From assembly GCF_002150765.1 (NCBI RefSeq), contig NZ_MUYM01000001.1, positions 62,001-126,000 of the forward strand: DNA of 64,000 nucleotides, in the 5' to 3' direction. A program made the position numbers and the translations under genes. This stretch comes from Lentzea kentuckyensis (GTDB lineage Bacteria; Actinomycetota; Actinomycetes; Mycobacteriales; Pseudonocardiaceae). Positions 57,620 through 64,000 of the stretch are shown piece after piece; within the stretch, counting starts at the first letter, position 1, and the number at the start of each line of letters is the position of its first letter. The notes below the pieces were generated by a model. It had not been told where the DNA came from and made no database searches. It saw nothing but the letters and a program-made list of their open reading frames with translations.

Positions 57620-58683
57620 ACAACTCCTACGGTGACGGCACGCGGGTCGTGCACGCAGTTGACACTGCGCCGGGCGAACCGTTCGGTGCACAGCCGGTGT
57701 TCGCTTCGGTCTACCACCTCGGCGGCCAGGACACCTACGGCCGGACCAGCAATCCGACGTGGCGCGATCTGGAAGCCGCGCTGGGATCGCTGGACGGCGG
57801 TGAGTGCGTCGTCTTCCCGTCCGGGATGGCGGCGATCTCCACCATGCTGCGCACCTTGCTGTCCACAGGGGACACTCTGATGCTCCCGTCCGACGGTTAC
57901 TACCTGTCCCGGCGGCTCGCGTCCGAAATGGACATCAACGTCGTTCAGGTGCCCACGGCCGGACCGTATCCGTCCTTCGAGGGCGTGCGGCTGGTGCTGC
58001 TGGAGTCGCCGTCGAACCCCGGTCTGGACGTGTGCGACATCGCGACGCTGGCCGACGCGGCGCACGCGGCGGGTGCGCTCGTGGCCGTGGACAACACGAC
58101 GGCGACACCGTTGGGGCAGCGGCCGCTGGAACTCGGCGCCGACGTCGTGATGTCGTCCGACACCAAGGCCGTCGCCGGGCACAGCGACGTCCAGTTCGGA
58201 CACCTGACGGCGGCTTCGCCGGACCTGGCCGCGTCGTTCCGGGACACGCGGGCGTTGCACGGCGCGATCCCCGGTCCGTTCGAGACGTGGCTGGTGCTGC
58301 GTGGCCTCGGCACCCTGGATCTGCGGCTGGAACGGCAGGCCAAGAACGCCGCCGCGCTGTACGAATTGCTCTCCGGCCGAGTCGCCGGGTTGCGTTGGCC
58401 GGGCGCCGCCGCCGACCCCGCACACCTGCTCGCGGCGCAGCAGATGCGGCGGTTCAACGGCGTGCTGACGTTCGAGTTGGAGTCCGCGGAGGCGGTGGAG
58501 GCGTTCCTCCGCAAGTCACGGCTCGTGACGGCGGCGACGTCGTTCGGCGGCCTGCACTCCAGTGCGGACCGGCGCGCCCAGTGGGGTGATCCGGTGCCGG
58601 CAGGCCTTGTGCGCTTCTCGGCCGGCTGTGAGGACACCCACGATCTGGTGATGGACGTGTCCCAAGCTCTGGGCCTGGATTGA
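57616..58683 (+). CDS. Cystathionine gamma-lyase-type PLP enzyme
   Basis: 355 residues, GTG start overlapping the gpsA stop. Cys/Met-metabolism PLP family: [23 protein letters not shown], a PLP-binding [13 protein letters not shown] with K184, and a C-terminal [13 protein letters not shown]. Size and motifs fit cystathionine gamma-lyase or a close relative, shorter than typical (about 380), so cystathionine beta-lyase or gamma-synthase activity cannot be excluded. It produces cysteine from cystathionine; the cysteine dioxygenase gene is directly downstream, separated by a terminator and leader peptide. Confidence 0.87.
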   Translation: MNNSYGDGTRVVHAVDTAPGEPFGAQPVFASVYHLGGQDTYGRTSNPTWRDLEAALGSLDGGECVVFPSGMAAISTMLRTLLSTGDTLMLPSDGYYLSRRLASEMDINVVQVPTAGPYPSFEGVRLVLLESPSNPGLDVCDIATLADAAHAAGALVAVDNTTATPLGQRPLELGADVVMSSDTKAVAGHSDVQFGHLTAASPDLAASFRDTRALHGAIPGPFETWLVLRGLGTLDLRLERQAKNAAALYELLSGRVAGLRWPGAAADPAHLLAAQQMRRFNGVLTFELESAEAVEAFLRKSRLVTAATSFGGLHSSADRRAQWGDPVPAGLVRFSAGCEDTHDLVMDVSQALGLD

Positions 58684-58711
58684 CAGAGGGTCCCGGTTCC
58701 GGGACCCTCTG
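58684..58711 (+). terminator. Terminator after the lyase gene
   Basis: Perfect 13-bp stem (58684-58696, 58699-58711) with a TT centre, at the lyase stop codon and 4 bases before the leader ATG. Confidence 0.85.
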
Positions 58712-58715
58712 CGTC

Positions 58716-58754
58716 ATGTCCTTCAACGCATGTTGCTGTTGTACCTGGCGATAG
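58716..58754 (+). CDS. Poly-cysteine leader peptide upstream of cysteine dioxygenase
   Basis: 12-residue frame MSFNACCCCTWR ending in TAG. Codons 6-9 are four consecutive Cys codons (TGT TGC TGT TGT), extremely rare by chance. Polycysteine upstream frames that attenuate cysteine genes are known in mycobacteria. Directly after the stop come two segments complementary to the next gene's ribosome site. Whether it is translated cannot be seen from sequence alone. Confidence 0.75.
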   Translation: MSFNACCCCTWR

Positions 58755-58801
58755 TCCCGCGTCCTCTTTTCGCGCTCGCCTGGTAAGGACTTTTCCCGAT
58801 G
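58753..58801 (+). promoter_or_regulatory. Candidate translational switch before cysteine dioxygenase
   Basis: The ribosome site AAGGACT (58785-58791) can pair with AGTCC at 58753-58757, which overlaps the leader peptide stop, or with GTCCT at 58761-58765. A ribosome finishing the leader peptide would cover the first segment. No U-tract terminator is present, so control at translation is more likely than attenuation of transcription. Confidence 0.5.
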
Positions 58802-59257
58802 TTCGCCGTTCCTGAGAACAGCCTCGTTCTGCCTGAAAACTCCGCGTTGCTGCACCCCGTGCGGGTGGCTCTGGCGTGGGCAGCCGACCGCGACCGCTGG
58901 AAGCACCTGCTGCGGTACGACCCCGAAGAGCGCTTCTCGACGTTGGTGGAGAAGACCGCCGACCAGGAGATCTGGCTCATGAGCTGGCTCCCCGGTCAGA
59001 CGGCCTCGCTGCACGACCACAACACCACGTCCGGCGCGTTCACCGTCGTCAGCGGTGTGCTCACGGAGGTGGTGACGACCCGCATCCAGGTGGTGCACTC
59101 CCTTCACGCCGGTCAGTCACGCGTGTGGGGGCCCGGCTACGTGCACCAGGTGCGCAACGACGGCGTCGATCCCGCCGTGTCGCTCCACGTGTACCGCCAC
59201 GGCACACGGGCCATGACCTCGTACCGCTACGACCCGGTCAACGGCCCCGTGCGCTGA
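58799..59257 (+). CDS. Cysteine dioxygenase, type I
   Basis: 152 residues. Cupin fold with iron ligands H72 and H74 in SLHDHNTTSGAF and H116 in YVHQVRND, exactly the three-histidine set of cysteine dioxygenases. It oxidises cysteine to cysteine sulfinic acid in the cytoplasm, removing excess cysteine. Expression is probably linked to cysteine supply through the polycysteine leader upstream. The 3' end overlaps the convergent flavin-binding protein gene by 20 bases. Confidence 0.92.
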   Translation: MFAVPENSLVLPENSALLHPVRVALAWAADRDRWKHLLRYDPEERFSTLVEKTADQEIWLMSWLPGQTASLHDHNTTSGAFTVVSGVLTEVVTTRIQVVHSLHAGQSRVWGPGYVHQVRNDGVDPAVSLHVYRHGTRAMTSYRYDPVNGPVR

Positions 59258-59882
59258 CGTGCGGCGGAATCGCCTTGTCCGTCTCGTGCGGCACCGGCGT
59301 ACCCCACGTCTGGACGAGCGGCATGTGCCCGGCCCACACGAGGTTGGCTTCGAGGTCCGACGGCTCCTCGCCCGGCCCGCCCTCGCGCACCTTCACGCTC
59401 GCCTCGGTGAGGTCGATCTCCAGCGCGACCGTCTGCGCGAGCTCCTTCTTGGAGGGGCTCCGCGCGTAGTCCCAGCTGCCGGGCGTGACGTGCTCGACGA
59501 TCGTGCGCAGCGCGTGTTCGGGGTCCTCGGCGATCTTCGCGGTGCCGTGGACGATGGCCGACCGGTAGTTCATCGAGTGGTGGAACACCGACCGCGAGTA
59601 GACGACGCCGTCCACCAGCGTGACCGCGACGCAAACCTGCTTGCCTTCCAGCATGCTCCTGATGGACCGTGAGCCCGTCGACCCGTGCAGGAAGATGCGG
59701 TTGCCGTCCCGCCCGTACGCGGTGGGGATGAGGAACGGCGCCCCGTCGACCTCCACGGCGAGGTGGCAGACCAGGCCCGCGTCGAGGATGTCGTAGAGCA
59801 CCTGACGGTCTTGGACGGCTCGCTTCTTGCCGCGGACGACAGTGCTGCGCGGGGTCGGGGAGAGCTGCGTTTCAGCGGTCAT
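59238..59882 (-). CDS. Pyridoxamine 5'-phosphate oxidase-like flavin-binding protein
   Basis: 214 residues from ATG 59882 (MTAETQLSPTPRS). The split-barrel fold is seen in RQVLYDILDAGLVCHLAVEVDGAPFLIPTAYG (in parts), IFLHGSTGSRS and SVFHHSMNYRSAIVHGTAKI. Family members bind FMN or a similar cofactor and include nitroreductase-like and NimA-type proteins; true PdxH activity is unlikely. Divergent from a MocR regulator, which by family precedent senses pyridoxal phosphate, so both may belong to vitamin B6 or amino acid metabolism. Confidence 0.8.
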   Translation of the reverse strand: MTAETQLSPTPRSTVVRGKKRAVQDRQVLYDILDAGLVCHLAVEVDGAPFLIPTAYGRDGNRIFLHGSTGSRSIRSMLEGKQVCVAVTLVDGVVYSRSVFHHSMNYRSAIVHGTAKIAEDPEHALRTIVEHVTPGSWDYARSPSKKELAQTVALEIDLTEASVKVREGGPGEEPSDLEANLVWAGHMPLVQTWGTPVPHETDKAIPPHVSARGR

Positions 59883-59955
59883 GCTCCCACTGTGGACGTT
59901 CAAGTGGCATCATAGAAGCACCATTCCTAACCAATTCGAGAAGGCCACTTTGCTG

Positions 59956-60111
59956 AACGGCGTCTGCAAGTACCGCCAACTCTTGATCCAATCGCCGCCA
60001 ACTACGCCCAACCTGTTCGTCGTCTGCCGAACCGGCACGTGGCCGCCGAGGCGAGTTGGTAGTAGCAAAGTGCCTGTTGATGTTGAGTTGGCGGTACTTG
60101 CAGACGCCGTT
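59956..60111. promoter_or_regulatory. Perfect 27-bp inverted repeat flanking the MocR divergent promoters
   Basis: 59956-59982 and 60085-60111 are perfect reverse complements, 102 bases apart. Between them, the related motif GTTGGGCGTAGTTG (reverse strand 59999-60012) and GTTGGTAGTAGCAA (60055-60068) add two weaker copies. Expected binding sites for the MocR regulator, whose gene starts 25 bases beyond the right arm. Confidence 0.75.
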
Positions 60112-60136
60112 GGCCGTCAGGGGTGGGGGGCCGGCC

Positions 60137-61507
60137 GTGGCTGAGGCCGCGTTGCCCGTCGCGTTGGACCGCGAGTCGCCCGAACCGCTCGCCGTCCAGC
60201 TTGCTGATGCGCTGCGTTCCGCCGCGTCGGAGGGACGGTTGCGAGCGGGCGACCGCCTGCCGTCCACACGCGCGTTGGCCGATTCGCTCGGTGTCTCGCG
60301 CACGGTCACCGCCGCCGCCTACGAACAACTCCACGCGGAAGGCTGGATCGCGGGCCGTCACGGTTCCGGCACCTACGTCACCACGACCCCGCCCGGCCCG
60401 CTGCGCAAACGTTCGCGCAAGCCGGTCGTGCCCGCCATCACCGACTTCGTCGACCTCGGCACGGGCGCGCCGTGGGCGAGCGGCCTCGACCGCGCGGCCT
60501 GGCGCAGGGCGTGGCGGGCCGCGGCCGACGCGCCGCCGTTGTCCCGTCCCGAACGCGCCGGGCTGCCCGAGTACCGCGAGGCCATCGCCGAACACCTGCT
60601 GCGCCACCGAGGTCTGGCCGTCAACGCCGACCCCGTGCTGGCCACCGGCGGCACCACTGCGGTGCTGACTGAGATCGCGGTCGCGGTGCTGCGGCGCGGT
60701 GACGCGGTGGCCGTCGAGGAACCCGGCTACCAACGTGCGGTGGGCGTCTTCAAGGCCAACGGCCTCAAGGTCGTGCAGGCGGCCGTCGACGCGGAAGGGC
60801 TTCTCCCGGACGCGGTTCCCGCCGGCGTCAAGGCCGTCTACTGCTCGCCGGCCCACCAATATCCGTTGGGCGGCCGCATGTCGGCCGGGCGCCGGGTCGC
60901 GCTGGTCGAGCGCGCGCGAAGGGACGGCTGGCTCGTCATCGAGGACGACTACGACGGCGAGCTCAGATATGACGTGGCACCGCTGCCGTCACTGGCCGCG
61001 CTGGCACCGGACGTCGTGGTCCACCTCGGCACCACCAGCAAGATCCTCACGCCGACGCTCGGCGCGGGCTGGATGGTCGCCCCCGAGCACATCGCCACGA
61101 CGGTGCTCGAACACCGCGACCTGACCGGCACGAGCCCGGCGGCCGCGGGGCAGCGGGTCGTCGTCGAACTCGCCAGGATGGGCGACCTCGGCCGGCACCT
61201 GCGCAAGCTGCGGCGAGAGCTGTCCGAACGGCGTGCGCTCATCATCGACACGTTCGCCGACGCGGGCATCAAGGTGCTCGGTGACGACGCGGGCGCGCAC
61301 GTCGTGGTGTTGCTGTCCAACGCCGACCAGGAGCGCGACCTGATGAGGCAGGCGCTCGAACGCGGTCTGCGGGTGGACGGCCTGGCCCGGCACTACGTGA
61401 ACCGCGCCAAGCTGCACGGGCTCGTCATCGGCTACAGCGCGTGCTCCCGGGAACAGCTGGTCAACGCCCTGCCGGTGCTCACCGAACTGCTCAGCACGAC
61501 CGGCTGA
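60137..61507 (+). CDS. MocR/PdxR-type regulator (GntR DNA-binding plus aminotransferase domain)
   Basis: 456 residues from GTG 60137 (VAEAALPVALDRES). The N-terminal GntR winged helix is at about residues 15-80 (GRLRAGDRLPSTRALADSLGVSR), and a class I aminotransferase-like domain starts near 125 with the PLP lysine K302 in LGTTSKILTPTLGAGWM. Such regulators sense pyridoxal phosphate or a related ligand. It is divergent from the flavin-binding protein gene, with four motif copies in the shared promoter region. The stop overlaps the convergent GNAT gene by 17 bases. Confidence 0.92.
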   Translation: MAEAALPVALDRESPEPLAVQLADALRSAASEGRLRAGDRLPSTRALADSLGVSRTVTAAAYEQLHAEGWIAGRHGSGTYVTTTPPGPLRKRSRKPVVPAITDFVDLGTGAPWASGLDRAAWRRAWRAAADAPPLSRPERAGLPEYREAIAEHLLRHRGLAVNADPVLATGGTTAVLTEIAVAVLRRGDAVAVEEPGYQRAVGVFKANGLKVVQAAVDAEGLLPDAVPAGVKAVYCSPAHQYPLGGRMSAGRRVALVERARRDGWLVIEDDYDGELRYDVAPLPSLAALAPDVVVHLGTTSKILTPTLGAGWMVAPEHIATTVLEHRDLTGTSPAAAGQRVVVELARMGDLGRHLRKLRRELSERRALIIDTFADAGIKVLGDDAGAHVVVLLSNADQERDLMRQALERGLRVDGLARHYVNRAKLHGLVIGYSACSREQLVNALPVLTELLSTTG

Positions 61508-62438
61508 CCACGACGATCTCGCGAGACAGCCGAAAGCCCAGCTGCTCGTTGACGCGGATCATGTGGGAGTTGGCCGCGTCCGTGCCGGTGTCGATGCGTT
61601 CGAGCTCCGGCCGATCGGCTCGTAGCCACCGCAGCAGGTGAGCCTTGATCACCCGGCCGAGACCATGGCCGCGATGGGCGGGCATGACCATCGTGCTGCC
61701 CCAGCGCGTGTCCGTCGTGTCCGATGGGTGCAGCGGGACGTCGGTCAGCGCCACGACACGTCCGGTGGCTTCCGCGACCGCGACGACGACGCGTTGCTCG
61801 ACACCGGCCGCACGAGCCTCGGCTTCCTCGGCCCGCACCACCTCGGGTGACCACTCGGGCACCTGCGCCGCGGACGCCGTGGCCGGAGCGTCGCGGATCG
61901 ACTGCCTGGTCTCGGCTACGGAGGCCAGCAGGCGCTCCGGCGTCGCACCGATCCAGTGCTCCACGCGGTAGCCGCCGGGAACGGTCGTGGTCAGGGCGGC
62001 CTCGGAGATCGTCAGTTGTTGCAGGACCCTGGACGCGACCACCTGGAACCCGCGCGCCACCGCCCAGTGCTCGCCGGCGCTGTCCTTGGTCACGCCCCAG
62101 CTCTCGAACTTCTCACCGCCGCGGGCGCGCAGTTCCGGCAGCAGCGCGTCGAGCAGCGCGGTGCCGATGCCCTGCCTGCGGTGAGCCGGGTGCACCGTGA
62201 TCGGGCCGACCGCCAGCCGGGCGTTCACCCCGCTGAGCAACCCCACGGAGGTGATGCCGATGCCCTCGCCGGCACGGCGGGCGACGAGCCGGATCACCTC
62301 GCTGAAGTCGGGGTTCGGCTCCCGCAGCGACGCGATGATCCGCTCCCTGCTCGACTCCGGGTGGGCCGCTGCCCACACGTCGGCGTAGGCGTCGACCAGA
62401 GCTTCGTCGTCCACGTCGAGCGGTTTGATCTCCAGCAC
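61491..62438 (-). CDS. Double GNAT acetyltransferase-like protein
   Basis: 315 residues from GTG 62438 (VLEIKPLDVDDEALV). Two GNAT domains in tandem: the first with VGPITVHPAHRRQGIGTALLDALL (acetyl-CoA loop), the second with STMVMPAHRGHGLGRVIKAHLLRWL and IDTGTDAANSHMIRVNEQLGFR. The layout recalls mycothiol synthase or related double-GNAT acyltransferases; the substrate is unknown. Divergent from ddl, 57 bases away. Confidence 0.85.
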   Translation of the reverse strand: MLEIKPLDVDDEALVDAYADVWAAAHPESSRERIIASLREPNPDFSEVIRLVARRAGEGIGITSVGLLSGVNARLAVGPITVHPAHRRQGIGTALLDALLPELRARGGEKFESWGVTKDSAGEHWAVARGFQVVASRVLQQLTISEAALTTTVPGGYRVEHWIGATPERLLASVAETRQSIRDAPATASAAQVPEWSPEVVRAEEAEARAAGVEQRVVVAVAEATGRVVALTDVPLHPSDTTDTRWGSTMVMPAHRGHGLGRVIKAHLLRWLRADRPELERIDTGTDAANSHMIRVNEQLGFRLSREIVVVSRSC

Positions 62439-62495
62439 GCGACCGAGGCTAACTGGCAAGTAGGCACAATCGCCCAAACGGGTAGGGTCGCCCGC

Positions 62496-63545
62496 ATGAC
62501 GCAGCGCAAGACGAGGGTGGCCGTGGTGTTCGGCGGCCGCAGCTCCGAGCACGAGGTCTCCTGCCAGTCCGCCAAGAGCGTCCTGCCGTACCTGGACGCG
62601 GACCGCTTCGAGGTGGTGCCCGTCGGCATCACGCCGCAGGGGCAGTGGGCACTCGGCACGGACCCGAACGCGCTGGAAGCCGGTGCCGGCAACCTCCCCA
62701 CGCTGCGCAACAAGACCGTCGCCGCGATCGAACCCGGTCAGGCTCTGAAGGACGTCGACGTCGTCTTCCCGCTGCTGCACGGCGCGTGGGGTGAGGACGG
62801 CACGATCCAGGGTCTGCTCGAACTGGGCGGCCTGCCGTACGTCGGCCCTGGCGTGTTCGCCAGCGCCGCGGCGATGGACAAGGTGTTCGCCAAGAAGATC
62901 CTTCAGGCGGAAGGGCTTCCGGTCGGGAAGTTCGTCGCCCTCGACCGCGCCGCCACCACGCTGACCCTCGACGAGCGCGAGCACCTCGGGCTGCCGGTGT
63001 TCGTGAAGCCGTCGCGTGCCGGGTCGTCCGTCGGCATCTCGAAGGTGTCCGACTGGGCCGACCTCGACGCCGCGATCTTCGAGGCGCGTCAGCACGACCC
63101 CAAGGTCATCATCGAGGCCGCCGTGCCGAACGTGCGCGAGATCGAGCTCGCGGTGCTGGAGTTCCCGGACGGTCGCGTCGAGGCTTCGCTGCCCGCCGAA
63201 CTGCGTCCGGTCGGCGAGAGCGTCGAGTGGTACGACTTCAACGCCAAGTACGTCGACGACTCCTACGAGGCCGACATCCCCGCGAAGCTCGACGACGACA
63301 TCACCGCGCAGCTGCGCGAGATGGCCGTCACCGCGTTCAAGGCGCTCGACTGCCAGGGACTGTCCAGGGTGGACTTCTTCCTCACCGAGCAGAACGAGCT
63401 CATCATCAACGAGCTCAACACCATGCCCGGTTTCACGCCGATCTCCATGTACCCCAAGGCGTGGGAGGCGACCGGCATCGACTACTCGACGCTGCTGACC
63501 ACGTTGATCGAGACGGCGATCACGCGCGGCTCCGGCCTGCGCTAA
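62496..63545 (+). CDS. ddl: D-alanine--D-alanine ligase
   Basis: 349 residues. ATP-grasp ligase: VAVVFGGRSSEHEVSCQSAKS at the N-terminus, PVFVKPSRAGSSVGISKV with the ATP-binding Lys, and INELNTMPGFTPISMYPKAWE at the active site with metal ligands. It makes the D-Ala-D-Ala dipeptide for peptidoglycan. Followed, after a 12-base gap, by the convergent DUF3515-type gene. Confidence 0.96.
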   Translation: MTQRKTRVAVVFGGRSSEHEVSCQSAKSVLPYLDADRFEVVPVGITPQGQWALGTDPNALEAGAGNLPTLRNKTVAAIEPGQALKDVDVVFPLLHGAWGEDGTIQGLLELGGLPYVGPGVFASAAAMDKVFAKKILQAEGLPVGKFVALDRAATTLTLDEREHLGLPVFVKPSRAGSSVGISKVSDWADLDAAIFEARQHDPKVIIEAAVPNVREIELAVLEFPDGRVEASLPAELRPVGESVEWYDFNAKYVDDSYEADIPAKLDDDITAQLREMAVTAFKALDCQGLSRVDFFLTEQNELIINELNTMPGFTPISMYPKAWEATGIDYSTLLTTLIETAITRGSGLR

Positions 63546-63557
63546 GGCCAGGCACGG

Positions 63558-64000
63558 TCACCGCGCCTCGGTCTTGACCGGCTGCTTCGGCAGCAGGTCG
63601 CGCACCGTCGTGGAGATGTCCTGCAACGGTCCGGTGCCCGCGTCGTCGGGCACCGTCAGCGCCACGTACGCACCGCGGTCCACGATCACCCACGTCGAGC
63701 TGCCGGAACCGGGCAGCTGCAGCCACTGCACGTCGGAGATCACCCGCAGCTGCGAGGTCGCGTTCAGCTCGGACGGCCGTGGCATCCCGCACCGCAGCAC
63801 GACCGGATCGTGTTTGGCGTCACCCCACGCGACGGTGGCGGGCGGCGCGGGCGAGGCGAGTTCACGGCGCGGCAGCATGTCCTTCCCGGACGGCAGCCCC
63901 ACCGGCAGTTTCTCGATCAGGGACACGCACGCCGGTGAGCCCGAGTCCGGTGCGTCGATCGAGACCAGCGCGAGAGGGCCCGTGCGACCGGGCACGTCGT
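63558..64000 (-). CDS. DUF3515-family protein (partial at window edge)
   Basis: The 3' end of a minus-strand gene; the start lies beyond the window. Visible residues include SGSPACVSLIEKLPVGLP, ASPAPPATVAWGDAKHDPVVLRCGMPRP and VIVDRGAYVALTVPDDAG. The order matches DUF3515 secreted or membrane-linked proteins that follow ddl in actinobacteria. Function unknown. Confidence 0.75.
   Translation of the reverse strand, partial: DVPGRTGPLALVSIDAPDSGSPACVSLIEKLPVGLPSGKDMLPRRELASPAPPATVAWGDAKHDPVVLRCGMPRPSELNATSQLRVISDVQWLQLPGSGSSTWVIVDRGAYVALTVPDDAGTGPLQDISTTVRDLLPKQPVKTEAR

Noticed and set aside
58730..58786. Alternative leader frame MLLLYLAIVPRPLFALAW before cysteine dioxygenase
   Set aside because: It overlaps the polycysteine frame in another register and ends at the ribosome site. 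It could be translated, but the four consecutive Cys codons fit the downstream gene far better than its Leu codons.

Overview
This is high-GC actinobacterial chromosome, most likely from the order Pseudonocardiales (Lentzea/Saccharothrix/Amycolatopsis type). GTG starts and 4-base ATGA/GTGA gene overlaps are frequent, and there are no insertion sequences, prophage genes or CRISPR arrays. From general knowledge, the backbone gatA-gatB ... ilvB-ilvN-ilvC-serA-leuB ... FAH-family ... iclR/leuC-leuD-hup-mutT1-ppk-fbiD-gpsA-ddl follows the order of the M. tuberculosis Rv3011c-Rv2981c region. Lineage-specific genes are interleaved. The usual glutamyl-tRNA synthetase gene near the FAH gene and the tRNA-Gln/tRNA-Glu pair is absent here.

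Layout: 1-2.2 kb, amidotransferase genes gatA (3' end), a small membrane protein and gatB. 2.3-8 kb, a small Cys protein, a TPR-CHAT protease-like protein and a secreted M14 carboxypeptidase. 8-10.4 kb, a coupled VOC / NTF2-like / JAMM-like operon divergent from a LysR regulator. 10.5-15.7 kb, a PQQ-type lipoprotein, an alpha/beta hydrolase, a D-2-hydroxyacid dehydrogenase, DoxX, a degenerate-looking aldo/keto reductase and an HxlR regulator. 15.7-29.3 kb, branched-chain amino acid and serine synthesis (ilvD, ilvB-ilvN-ilvC, serA, leuB) with a VKOR-PH pair and a large secreted subtilisin. 29.3-33 kb, a YCII protein and a four-gene type-VII-secretion-like cassette. 33-35.9 kb, a cobalamin riboswitch with a btuCDF-like transporter. 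36-41.6 kb, cimA, FAH, an orphan response regulator, a flavin monooxygenase and a HAD phosphatase. 41.7-42 kb, two tRNAs. 42.2-47.2 kb, a DUF4429/SHOCT protein, IclR (NdgR type) divergent from leuCD, and HU. 47.2-47.9 kb, non-coding repeats. 47.9-51.4 kb, mutT1-ppk and a small protein. 51.4-64 kb, an LVIVD-repeat protein, an acyltransferase, a lipoprotein, fbiD, plsC-gpsA-cystathionine lyase, cysteine dioxygenase, a flavin-binding protein divergent from a MocR regulator, GNAT, ddl and a DUF3515 gene.

The strongest regulatory theme is amino-acid sensing by tiny leader peptides. ilvB has [15 protein letters not shown] followed by an intrinsic terminator. cimA (citramalate synthase, isoleucine branch) has MAQHLAIIIDERVG followed by a 1:2 hairpin and an intrinsic terminator. 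The cysteine dioxygenase gene is preceded by MSFNACCCCTWR, with four consecutive Cys codons, and two candidate anti-Shine-Dalgarno segments. The last two are the observations I rate highest. Other items worth follow-up are the CHAT and JAMM operons, the T7SS-like cassette, a perfect 27-bp inverted repeat at the MocR promoter whose core motif recurs at about 10.4 kb, and several palindromes and tandem repeats at gene ends. All function calls come from reading the sequence; no database search was run.
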